Under the pieces are notes generated by a model. It had not been told where the DNA came from. It saw nothing but the letters and a program-made list of their open reading frames with translations, and did not search any database. A program made the position numbers and the translations under genes. Positions 57,901 to 64,000 of a stretch of DNA of 64,000 bases are shown in pieces. The stretch lies in contig JAUIBT010000005.1 in assembly GCA_030428255.1 (NCBI GenBank), positions 64,308 to 128,307 on the forward strand, read 5' to 3'. Within the stretch, counting starts at the first letter, position 1; each line of letters begins with the position of its first letter. This DNA comes from Alphaproteobacteria bacterium (GTDB taxonomy: Bacteria; Pseudomonadota; Alphaproteobacteria; UBA7985; JAUIBT01).

Positions 57901-60777
57901 ACGGCGACCGGTCAAGTCCCGGGCGGCGCCACGGTCAGCGACAGCGACCAGGCTGTCATATCCCTGGACCCTGCCGGGATTACGCCAGCCATCGACCTCA
58001 GCAAGTATCTGATCGGTTTCACAGATAGTGACGGCGACTCAGGCTATTCGGCGGGTGACGTTCTGGTCTATGGCTTCACCATAACCAACACCGGTGGGGA
58101 CACGCTGACCAATGTCACCTTGACTGACTCCCTGCTGGCAGGCGCGCCCATCAGTTGTAGCACAGCGTTGCCGACCACCTTGGCACCTTTGGCGTCGATC
58201 ACCTGTAGCGCGTCCTACACCGTTGATGCGACGGATATCACCACCCAAGCCGGGACCGGGTTCGAGGTGCTGGTTAACACTGCTACTGCAACAGGAACAT
58301 CGTTGAACGACCCAGGCCTGACTGTCCTGGACATCGAAGATCTGACCCTGTTCATCTTCCCGAACTTGTTGGATTACGGTGACTTGCCCGACAGCTACGA
58401 CGGTGTTGCGGACTCGAGCGATGACGCCGCGCACCGCCGAGATGCTGGTCTGTTCATGGGAGCGGTCGCTCCCGATGAAGAAGCTGGCAAGCAAGCGCCC
58501 TTGGATGGCACCGGCGATGACGTGACCGGCGTTGACGACGAGGACGCCATCAATCCGGCAGTGCCCTTGTCCTTGGCCTCCAGCAGCTACAGCTTGGACG
58601 TGACGGTTACAACGCCGTTGGTCGGTGCCTGTACCGATCAAAATACCTTCACCCTGGTCGGCTGGATTGACTTCAACAGCGATGGTGTATTCCAAGCCAA
58701 CGAGCGCTCGGAGCTGTTTGGCCTTGTTGCAAACATTGCAGCAGGTTCGGCAACCCTGTCCTGGCCGACCCTACCAGGGCTGACCGCGCCAGCAGGCGGA
58801 GCCTATGCGGTGCGCTTGCGTCTTTATGAAGGAACCATAGTCAACCCGCAGCCGATCGACTTCGGCGGCTGTGGTGAGGTCGAGGACGACTACATCACCT
58901 CCAGTGATCCGGACTTCGGTGATGCGGCCAGCAGCTATGAGGGTGGCACGCCAGCCTCGCATACGCCGGGCGGTCTCTATTTGGGTGCCGTGGCTCCGGA
59001 CGGCGAAGCAGCGCCCCAGCCCAACGGCAGCCTGACGGGTGACGACCTGGCCGGCGTGGACGATGAGGACGGCATCAATGCCGCGACCTTCCTGCCCTAT
59101 AGTGTCGGTAGCGATCTCTATTCCTTGGAAATCATCACGGCACAGGTGCCCGCCCAAGGCGGTGTCGTGGTGGGCTGTATGGACTTCAATGACAACGGCA
59201 GCTTTGAAGCCGCTGAAATTGACTTCACCCCTGTAGCAGGCGGGCAAATCGCGACCACTTTGAGCTGGTCGGGCCTCAATGCTTTGCCCGCAACCACGCC
59301 AGCCAGTGGCTCTTACACCTTGCGCTTGCGGATCTTCGAGCGCCAAGCGGTCGAGACGGTTCCAGGCACGATTGATCCAGCTTTGGTGGTCTGTAACGGC
59401 CCAGGCGGCGTCGGTGAGGTCGAAGACCACGCCTTGCTGGCTGTGCTGCCACAGGTGATCATCGCGCGGAAGGCAGCCGATGTGACGACGGTGCAAGTGG
59501 GTGACTTCATCCAGTGGACGCTGGAGTTCGAAAACACTCTGGCGGCCCCCTTGAACAACGTCACTCTGCGCGACTGGTTGCCCGCTGGTGTGGCCTATGT
59601 GGCGGGCTCCGCGCGCTTGCAGCGTATTGGCATCGATCCTGCGCCGCTGGCCGCTGAGCCGACCATTGCCGGTGGCTCGGTCTTGACCTGGGCGCCTTAC
59701 GACTTCCAGGCTGCGGGCTCGCCCGGTGACACGATCCAGATCAGCATCTTGACCACCGTTGGTACGGTGGCCGTGGGTGCAACGCTGGAGAACCGCGACC
59801 AGGCGCTGACCGCTGGGGGCTTGCCCTTGTCCAACATCGGACGCGCTTTCGTGACCGTTGAAGCCAGCGGCGTCTTTGACTGCTCTGATATCATCGGTAC
59901 GGTGTTCGAGGACAAGAACGCCAACGGCTATCAAGACCAGGGCGAAGGCGGTCTGGCGGGCGTCAATATCTACACCGCCCGCGGATTGAAGATCACCGTG
60001 GATCGCTATGGCCGCTATCACGTTCCTTGTGGTGCAACGCCCGACGAGCGCGGACAGAACTTCATCTTGAAGCTGCACGAGCAAACCTTGCCGCTGGGCT
60101 GCCAGCTCACCACCGAGAATCCGCGCGTGGTGCGCCTGACGCCTGGCAAGCTGACCAAGGCCAACTTTGGTGCAAGTTGTGGCAAGACCGTATCTGTCTT
60201 CTTGTGTGACGATGTCTTTGTGGCCGGATCGACCCAGGTGCTGGACACTTGGCGACCTCAAGTCGGCCAGATCGTGGATATGATGAAGCGGGCGCCTGTC
60301 AGCTTGAACATCACCCATGCGACGGCGGGTGACTTGACCTTGGCCCAGCGTCGTTTGGCGCGCCTCAGCCGCTATCTGCGCCAGGCGTCGGCGAGCGGGC
60401 AGTTCCAATCGACTGTCAGCACGGGTGTTACCAACGATGTCTCGCGCTGTCCGCAGAAGGCTCCCGAGCCCGTGCCGATCGAGGTCTGTGACGTGCCGAC
60501 GCGCTATGCGATCAAGTCCATGATTTCCTACTGTCAAGGACTGCGCGATCTGCTGGTGCAGGAGTACTACAGCTATCAGCCGCTTGGAACGACGGTGGAG
60601 AACTACAACACCTATGTGCGTAGCGTTGAGGCCTGGAAGGCGGACTATAAGGACGTGATTGCCAATCAGAACCGCTGGTCGCGGCAACGCATCCAAGATG
60701 GCTACCTGCGTCTGACGCAGCGCTATCACCAGCTGATGACCTACCGCAACACCTACGTGGTGCCGGGCGGTCGCTAG
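51934..60777 (+). CDS. giant secreted DUF11/GEVED repeat surface protein
   Basis: The product is about 2947 residues. A 53-residue extension precedes a signal peptide (residues 54-87, MKKPSM then AAAALSFALLAGMGLATG, AQA). Module order: a DUF11 domain (about 122-248), a proline-rich linker, an anti-DUF11-like domain (266-410), a unique region (410-700), DUF11 (704-840), six tandem repeats of 143-160 residues (850-1762), each starting with a K-x-A-S type strand and holding a paired ACDP...ACP motif. Three further DUF11-like domains follow (1763-2140), then two GEVED-type modules (2147-2505; DYGDLPDSYDG, GEVEDDY), another DUF11 (2508-2646), an SdrD_B-like fold (GTVFEDKNANGYQDQGEGGL, 2649-2748) and a basic C-terminal domain (2752-2947) recalling OmpA-like proteins. 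A surface adhesin or matrix role is inferred. The ATG at 51934 (AAGG upstream), GTG at 51922 and ATG at 52093 are possible starts. Confidence 0.92.
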   Translation: MHQVETDTPQAHTTAAQLAAKLGAGRYALAGLFGLSHERRASNPTLPKPTKSDMKKPSMLPASIRKAAAALSFALLAGMGLATGAQAQTLVENCATITSSSPVDGTPLNNTDCANLTLQPSADLSLTKTVNFPNAAVGSTVTFTLTLTNGGPSTATGVVVHDPEPTGFTFGLVTPDLLGVWDPVGDNWTIATLASGASTSLTIEAVVDPVGDYTNRAEVTVSVVPDPDSTPNNGVTTEDDYAEATVTPAGGPPPVNPPPSGGVLSITKSANPTLGDIDGDFMPEATFTVTISNTGTGSATYTATDTANLLPAGVTVSEVSSLAVATNGSNDPTLNLNPAFDGSSDTALLAGPQTIDANETHTFTIVVEYAIDTATVNYANLTCTGAPNFGFYNQAELTFTDKAVIATNVASSVDRTFLTGGLLFPSNPDLQAFSIPAGNERGLVIHAGFEREGNLALLLNFYTGGNVPEVTVTVTGPGGSIARPTTFSFARQVNTLLGIPTFGLAKELHTAVFDETDIATLMGGNTGGNVAITLSFPNTNLVLGDETYVVATAMNNVDAGGSGLQVAAQETGAWASVAGDYTIASGPFAVGTETTDAGDAVLVNGLSLAGLEQGSFGYLTPAGYTNIDGNANANSLSVFGLLEFDSEPSGMSTNTFFTNGAQSSVSIQSAMPNATPAYEGEMSVVTAQVASNVTSASACVSGNFIDLELEKTADTLTAVPGGTVNFTVTVTNAGGLDATGVAVTDLLPAGFTLLSSAVSQGSYATGNGVWTVGTLAPTASATLTLEAGVNAGQPITAYINLAEVTAANEVDVDSTPNNGVDTDNDGIVVDDPGDEDDGDGVQITVDGIVISKAVSPVALDAATYGKVRYEFTVSNNSGTETLSYDLVDTIDFGPGLPASVTGILVRQSDPGVVVATPTLDDGVATVLVASETLAPNATEVWELLVDLGTIPSTPTNRAALTACDPGNPTANTGLYNSADLAPGGSIPPGAGALGLNAQACPTGNNRGLLITKQASAVVSALPNGDLRAVYSVLVYNTGLATSYTLTDNFLFDANFTVTDMQILANTSGLVITPTFNGADPDGFTVGGAIGDADTHLFLVQVDVSHAGSTAAALADVGACDATSPEPLVGLTNAATLIGPGPSDVPITAMACPTGDGVGGTISFDKDVVSLVNVDADTVEVVYSLTVSNTTASNVTYDIADAFNFDPDFAVVPGSINVSTAPGGLLLTPGFDGIATSSPTIASGQVIAGGDTHTYTISLQVDYNGPNLADLDAEIAGCDPTDPQPGTGLFNLGVLTVNGIPVSDEACPGNVDLRFSKQASFVGYEGNDRFKVGYEIQVQNLSGASVVYDLADTPDFETGLVIASATLSLNGGPQSSVAALTSGTPSTLATGVTLIDGATDTYYLEVIIDASALATVQAQFSAFATCNPSSPLAGTGAYNSAVFTVDDQPYAPVEACPDGINLPVFATKLASAIANMGGGRLRVIYDVQVYNPGSSAITYDLVDALDLDGDFSIDAINVVDATVFPATAVVTANGFTHTSVSLASGATNTYRVEVLVQHASGLEATAITDAVACDPADPVPATGLYNGATVTGPNGVPITVEACPPALVLTKTGLSAVQSATDSVDVVYQITVENRSAQSQQYYLLDAFGFGTDFSATTSTTVSVTPGSVTLNGGFNGVTDVFVTAHDGASPPNPVLQTIAGNSTHTFTISTVVAYPAGGNAEADVALCNPSNPTPGTGLYNGAALFVNGIPTLEDACPNLSELALYKVANPTANLQQGDTVSYTFMIENNASSPVDTLTLNDPLVTNLSCAASSLGGTGFTWTYSGSQASSTSGALAIGDRVICTAVYTVTAGDVTTGSITNTAAATAVDGGGATLNAGASATVTTQASGAGGLISVTKSVTGFDDIVTANGRVEVGETVDYEIRVVNSGPTPLTNVQVNDSLIAGLSCSPIVGSGLASGATMVCTGSHTVTAGDFAVAAANFGDLVNTATATGQVPGGATVSDSDQAVISLDPAGITPAIDLSKYLIGFTDSDGDSGYSAGDVLVYGFTITNTGGDTLTNVTLTDSLLAGAPISCSTALPTTLAPLASITCSASYTVDATDITTQAGTGFEVLVNTATATGTSLNDPGLTVLDIEDLTLFIFPNLLDYGDLPDSYDGVADSSDDAAHRRDAGLFMGAVAPDEEAGKQAPLDGTGDDVTGVDDEDAINPAVPLSLASSSYSLDVTVTTPLVGACTDQNTFTLVGWIDFNSDGVFQANERSELFGLVANIAAGSATLSWPTLPGLTAPAGGAYAVRLRLYEGTIVNPQPIDFGGCGEVEDDYITSSDPDFGDAASSYEGGTPASHTPGGLYLGAVAPDGEAAPQPNGSLTGDDLAGVDDEDGINAATFLPYSVGSDLYSLEIITAQVPAQGGVVVGCMDFNDNGSFEAAEIDFTPVAGGQIATTLSWSGLNALPATTPASGSYTLRLRIFERQAVETVPGTIDPALVVCNGPGGVGEVEDHALLAVLPQVIIARKAADVTTVQVGDFIQWTLEFENTLAAPLNNVTLRDWLPAGVAYVAGSARLQRIGIDPAPLAAEPTIAGGSVLTWAPYDFQAAGSPGDTIQISILTTVGTVAVGATLENRDQALTAGGLPLSNIGRAFVTVEASGVFDCSDIIGTVFEDKNANGYQDQGEGGLAGVNIYTARGLKITVDRYGRYHVPCGATPDERGQNFILKLHEQTLPLGCQLTTENPRVVRLTPGKLTKANFGASCGKTVSVFLCDDVFVAGSTQVLDTWRPQVGQIVDMMKRAPVSLNITHATAGDLTLAQRRLARLSRYLRQASASGQFQSTVSTGVTNDVSRCPQKAPEPVPIEVCDVPTRYAIKSMISYCQGLRDLLVQEYYSYQPLGTTVENYNTYVRSVEAWKADYKDVIANQNRWSRQRIQDGYLRLTQRYHQLMTYRNTYVVPGGR

Positions 60778-61337
60778 CGCGCCACAAGCCCCCCCGCCAG
60801 CGGTCGGTACCAGACGGTGCCAAAGCTTGCCGGGGTGGTTTTGGGCATTCGTCGAATCGTTCGCGAGCGGGTGCGCCAGTGGGCCAGTACGCCAGTGCAG
60901 CGAAGGCTGCCAGCCTGCGCGAGCGCTCTGGTCGGTTTGTTCTGGCCTAGCAATGCAAGGCAAATCATTGCCCGGTAGGTCCTGGAGCGACCTGGCTTTG
61001 GTATAAGGGCTCCGTTGACCTGCGCTTGGATCAGGATCTCGGTCCAACGTTTGGCTTGCTTGTAGTTGGCACTGGCGCCGGTCTTGGCCAAACGCTTCCA
61101 CCTGGAAGGCACTGTCCGCCCAAGTCCTGCGAATCGCAGCTTCACCAAGCCCTCTACCAAAGCCGAAGGCCCCACCCGGCCAGACCAACGCGCGCGGGAC
61201 CTGGCGTGGCCTGGGCATGGCCTGGGAGGGGCCTGGGCGGGGCCTGGGCGGGAGGTCGCGGGCCTGGCGAATATCAGACGACTATAAAGCCGCGAAAACG
61301 TCGCGCATCGCAGCCCATAGGCTGCGCGACCTTGGCC
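60778..61337. other. gap after the DUF11 gene without a confident gene
   Basis: This 560-base gap holds a minus-strand frame of 133 codons (60774-61175) that reads as an Arg- and Thr-rich protein with no motif and ends four bases inside the DUF11 gene. I give it little weight. An 11-bp tandem array lies at 61208-61251. No hairpin terminator stands out after the DUF11 stop. Confidence 0.5.
61208..61251. repeat. 11-bp tandem repeat, four copies
   Basis: Four units of GGCCTGGGCGG or close variants (GGCCTGGGCAT, GGCCTGGGAGG) stand in a row about 430 bases past the DUF11 stop, before the convergent dehydrogenase gene. Confidence 0.93.
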
Positions 61338-62321
61338 CTAAAAGGAGCCCACAACCCGGTCGCGTGGTGCGTGGCCGTCAGCAAACGAGCGGATGTTGAT
61401 AATCACACGTTCGCCCATCTCCACCCGGCCTTCAAAGGTGGCTGATCCCAGGTGCGGCAGCAAGACGACGTTGTTCAGATCAAGCAAACGCGGGGTGACG
61501 CGCGGCTCGTGCTCGTAGACATCCAGACCTGCACCGGCAATCTTGCCGTTGATCAACGCGTCCGCCAGCGCTTCTTCATCAATTAGGTCGCCGCGCGCGG
61601 TGTTAATGACGATCGCATGCGGTTGCAGTTTGGCCAAGCGCTCGCGGCTCAGAATATAGTGCGTCTCTTGGGTGGCTGGTGCGTTGAGGGAGATGATGTC
61701 CATATGCTGCAGCATATCGTCCAAGTTAGCCCAGTATGAGGCCTGCAACTCGTCCTCAATTGCCTCGGCGACGGGTGATCGGTTGTGGTAGTGAACTGCA
61801 ATGCCAAAGCCATTGGCACGACGGGCCACGGCCTGACCGATGCGACCCATGCCGATGATACCCAAACGCTTGCCCCAAACGCGGTGGCCCAGCATGGCGG
61901 TCGGCGACCAGCCTTGCCAGCCGCCGCTGCGCACGCGGCGCTCGCCTTCGGCAAAGCGGCGCGCTACGGACAAGAGCAGCGCCATGGTGATATCGGCGGT
62001 GTCCTCGGTCAGCACGTCGGGCGTGTTTGTGACCAGAATCTTTTTGGCGCGGGCGGCCTTGAGATCGATGTGATCCACGCCAACCCCAAAGTTCGCGATC
62101 AGCTTTAGGCGCGGTCCGGCGGCCTCAATCAGTTCGGCGTCGATGGTGTCAGTGACGGTGGGGACCAGAACATCGCAGGACTTTACCGCCTCCAGCAATT
62201 GCTCGCGCGTGCACGGCGCATCAGAGCTGTTCAATGTGGTACGAAACAGCTCGGTCATGCGGGTCTGCACGACAGATGGCAGCTTGCGCGTTACAAATAC
62301 TGACAGACGTTCAGCAGTCAT
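61338..62321 (-). CDS. D-isomer-specific 2-hydroxyacid dehydrogenase (glyoxylate/hydroxypyruvate reductase-like)
   Basis: The 327-residue NAD(P)H-dependent dehydrogenase has the Rossmann motif LGIIGMGRIGQAVARR with HYHNR at the end of the second strand (an Arg there favours NADPH), the catalytic Arg in INTARGDLIDEEAL, the Glu in GLDVYEHEP and the His in LLPHLGSAT. NFGVGVDHIDL in the substrate domain resembles glyoxylate/hydroxypyruvate reductases. AAAGGAG precedes the ATG at 62321; the frame is open 28 codons earlier without it. It is transcribed away from the SH3-like gene, across a 463-base gap. Confidence 0.94.
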   Translation of the reverse strand: MTAERLSVFVTRKLPSVVQTRMTELFRTTLNSSDAPCTREQLLEAVKSCDVLVPTVTDTIDAELIEAAGPRLKLIANFGVGVDHIDLKAARAKKILVTNTPDVLTEDTADITMALLLSVARRFAEGERRVRSGGWQGWSPTAMLGHRVWGKRLGIIGMGRIGQAVARRANGFGIAVHYHNRSPVAEAIEDELQASYWANLDDMLQHMDIISLNAPATQETHYILSRERLAKLQPHAIVINTARGDLIDEEALADALINGKIAGAGLDVYEHEPRVTPRLLDLNNVVLLPHLGSATFEGRVEMGERVIINIRSFADGHAPRDRVVGSF

Positions 62322-62784
62322 GCATGGCTCCTTTGGATTTGAAGGCCTTGCGGGCGTTTTATGCTGGCTTTGGTGTCGGCGTTTGAACGTCAACCAAAGA
62401 GCCAAACATCATCACACGCAGGCCGCACCCCCGTTGCTTTGCAATTTTGGTAGCAAAGGCACGCCAGCGCGTCTACTGGCTAGCGGCCTTGAGCAGGGCT
62501 AAGGAGGCCGCGCTGACGATATATTGTGTGTATTTGGGCCGACACCCAGGATGCTTGCCGCCATGTTTAGGCCTTGGCTGTGGCCAAAATAACAAGAAGG
62601 CTCCACCTTCGCGTGCCAGGCAGATGCTAGTTCTCTCGGATTGTTCCTGCTCGACTCAGCCCTTGCCCCAATCCTGGACCCAATCCTTGCGCGGGTTAGG
62701 TGCGCGTCGCGCGGCCGTTTTTGCGATACTGTTTTTTGATCCCCGATGCATTTTCAAATTCGTTCTGCCTGCTCGCCGCACCTG
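62322..62784. other. divergent gap between dehydrogenase and SH3-like gene
   Basis: About 460 bases with no credible gene; a plus-strand frame at 62447-62785 has unconvincing Cys- and Arg-rich content. The region must hold promoters for both flanking genes. I see nothing else in it. Confidence 0.5.
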
Positions 62785-63312
62785 ATGGTCCGTTTATTGA
62801 TCGGCCTATTCTGTGTCGGCCTTGTTTGTTTGGTGGCCAGCGGCGCGTCGCAAGCAGCGCCTCGGCCAATGCCACGGTTTGAAACCGGACCGGTCACCAA
62901 GCTGCCGTTACCGCGATTTGTTTCTCTGGCGGATGACAAAGCCAATGGCCGCGCTGGCCCCAATCAGCGCCACCCCATACACTATGTCTACACCGCCAAG
63001 CACATGCCCCTTGAGGTCATTGAGGAGTATGAGAACTATCGTAAGGTTCGCGACTGGCAAGGCTCGGAGGTCTGGATCTTTCGGCCGCGCCTAACCAACA
63101 CCCGCTTTGTGCGCGTTCAGGTCGAGGGCAGTCCTTTGCTGGTCAGCCCCGATCCGACGGCGCAGGTGCGCGCCTATCTGGCTGAGGGCCTCTATGGTCG
63201 CATTCGCCAATGCCAGCCGGGTTGGTGTCAAATCGAGGCGGAGCATGTTCGCGGCTGGGTGTCTACAGACGCGATCTATGGAACTTATGAGGGCGAAATT
63301 ATCGCGCGATGA
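62785..63312 (+). CDS. secreted SH3-like domain protein
   Basis: The product of about 175 residues has a signal peptide (MVRLLIGLFCVGLVCLVASG, ending ASQAAP) and an SH3-type region of the DUF1058/SH3_4 kind found in Alphaproteobacteria: PRFVSLADDKANGRAGPNQRHPI, VYTAKHMPLEVIEEYENYRKVRDWQGSEVWIFRP, then a second SH3-like repeat (LLVSPDPTAQVRAYLAEG... GWCQIEAEHVRGWVSTDAIYG). Such proteins probably bind cell-wall or protein partners in the periplasm. Two starts are possible, ATG at 62746 or 62785; the second gives the more typical signal peptide. Gene order next to a 2-hydroxyacid dehydrogenase is common in the class. Confidence 0.87.
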   Translation: MVRLLIGLFCVGLVCLVASGASQAAPRPMPRFETGPVTKLPLPRFVSLADDKANGRAGPNQRHPIHYVYTAKHMPLEVIEEYENYRKVRDWQGSEVWIFRPRLTNTRFVRVQVEGSPLLVSPDPTAQVRAYLAEGLYGRIRQCQPGWCQIEAEHVRGWVSTDAIYGTYEGEIIAR

Positions 63313-63502
63313 GATACACCGGCATCCTCGACACAGCCTAAGGCTCCAGTTCGCGGCGACGCAAACCCGCATTTTGGCCAGGATGCAGGGCAGCCATGCG
63401 TCGTCTGCAGGGCTGCCTTGTGGGCCGGTGGATCGATTGTTCACAAAACTAAACCTGCCCGATTCACCCGCGCGAGGTCTGCTAGCTAAGGTTGCAGAGA
63501 TG

Positions 63503-63545
63503 AAAAATGGGAATGATCCCGCTCTAGTAGCAATTTCCCATTTTT
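63503..63545. terminator. long-armed hairpin, possible terminator
   Basis: AAAAATGGGAA and TTTCCCATTTTT pair almost perfectly across a 20-base loop, with an inner GATCC/TAGC region unpaired. It lies about 190 bases past the SH3-like gene. The T tract forms part of the stem, so terminator function is plausible but not certain. Confidence 0.45.
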
Positions 63546-64000
63546 GGGCGCAAACGCGGTGGATGAACACCTATTTTGGCCGTTTTTTCTGGCACAACTT
63601 TTGCAAATTTGTCGGGCGCGAGTGGCGAAGCAATTCCGCGGCTCCCGCATAGTCTACTGAAATATTGCGATTTTTTTGCACAAACAGGCTGTCAACATTT
63701 TAGGTTGCGTGTAACGGGAATCGGGGAGGTTGATCATCCCCAAATGTAATCCACAAAATATAAAGCTTTGAGTACTTCAAGTAATTACAAAGCTAAACAA
63801 CCAAAAAGCAAGCATACGAAAATATTCTGTACAATTGACTGCGCAAATGAAAGATTTAACGGTGTGAAATCTGTAATATAGTTGAAGTAACGAAATCGAC
63901 CAAGCACAACTCAAGATATCAACGAATATGGCAAAAGCCTTACATGAGGTGAATGCGAGCATGGACATGAGCCGCTTAACGTGTATGTTGGGCTCAACCT
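63546..64000. other. AT-rich tail without a confident gene
   Basis: From about 63650 to the window edge the sequence becomes clearly AT-rich, with no good open frame on either strand. A small inverted repeat, GGGGA and TCCCC around GGTTGATCA, lies at about 63724-63742. A frame from ATG 63928 (MAKALHEVNASMDMSRL) stays open to the edge, but 24 codons are too few to judge. Confidence 0.45.

Noticed and set aside
60774-61175. A 133-codon minus-strand frame after the DUF11 gene
   Set aside because: It has no motif, no good ribosome-binding site and overlaps the DUF11 end; too weak to call a gene.
58771-61218. An 815-codon open frame on the minus strand opposite the giant DUF11 gene
   Set aside because: It mirrors the codon bias of the sense gene, has no domain and runs past its end without a ribosome-binding site; it is a shadow frame.
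63928-64000. A frame beginning MAKALHEVNASMDMSRL and open to the window edge
   Set aside because: Only 24 codons are visible and the ribosome-binding site is weak.

Overview
The window is a GC-rich chromosomal segment made up mostly of housekeeping genes. Gene content and order point to an alphaproteobacterium: a petA-petB-petC cytochrome bc1 operon; dnaA-rpsT-mutM beside ubiE-ubiB-coaBC-dut; dnaN-recF-gyrB; and rph-rdgB-hemW divergent from hrcA-grpE. Assignment to a genus is not possible from this sequence alone. I saw no insertion sequence, prophage, CRISPR array or rRNA. One tRNA gene (tRNA-Gln, anticodon TTG) is present.

Layout. 1-1.5 kb: 3' part of an unknown gene. 1.5-7.7 kb (minus): hemF, a VOC protein, a doubtful small ORF, an RsmB-type methyltransferase, and a Rieske oxygenase with a small coupled gene and a flavoprotein reductase. 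7.9-10.6 kb (minus): bc1 complex. 10.8-13.5 kb: trmL, a His-rich secreted peptidoglycan-binding-like protein and an AbrB-family membrane protein. 13.6-21.6 kb: the phosphate regulon. Here pstS, phoR and a PhoB paralogue run leftwards and pstC-pstA-pstB-phoB run rightwards from a shared intergenic region with two Pho boxes; phoU is absent. 21.7-26.3 kb: miaA and the branched-chain amino acid genes ilvB-ilvN-ilvC. 26.5-28.2 kb: a small accessory block, including an AT-rich gene of unknown function. 28.3-38.1 kb (minus): gyrB, recF, dnaN, a BenE-type transporter, dnaA, rpsT, mutM. 38.3-43.4 kb (plus): ubiE, ubiB, coaBC, dut and a ThiF/HesA-family gene. 43.6-47.4 kb (minus): yraN, rsmI, hemW, rdgB, rph. 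47.5-49.3 kb (plus): hrcA, grpE. 49.4-50.9 kb (minus): a membrane-anchored low-complexity Tyr/Gly/Ser/Gln/Asp-rich protein. 51.2 kb: tRNA-Gln. 51.9-60.8 kb: a giant secreted DUF11-repeat protein of about 2950 residues. 61.3-63.3 kb: a 2-hydroxyacid dehydrogenase and an SH3-like secreted protein. The last 350 bases are AT-rich with no convincing gene.

The most unusual points are: (1) many independent short tandem duplications (units of 11-21 bp, 2-6 copies) at gene edges and inside the ends of housekeeping genes (ubiE, recF, the ThiF-like gene); (2) a single-pass membrane protein with a long FUS-like Tyr-rich disordered region and a C-terminal peptidoglycan-binding-like domain; (3) a phosphate regulon with no phoU, a PhoR without membrane segments, and a second PhoB-like regulator with a changed DNA-recognition helix; (4) the giant DUF11 protein, with six cysteine-paired repeats and two GEVED-type modules.
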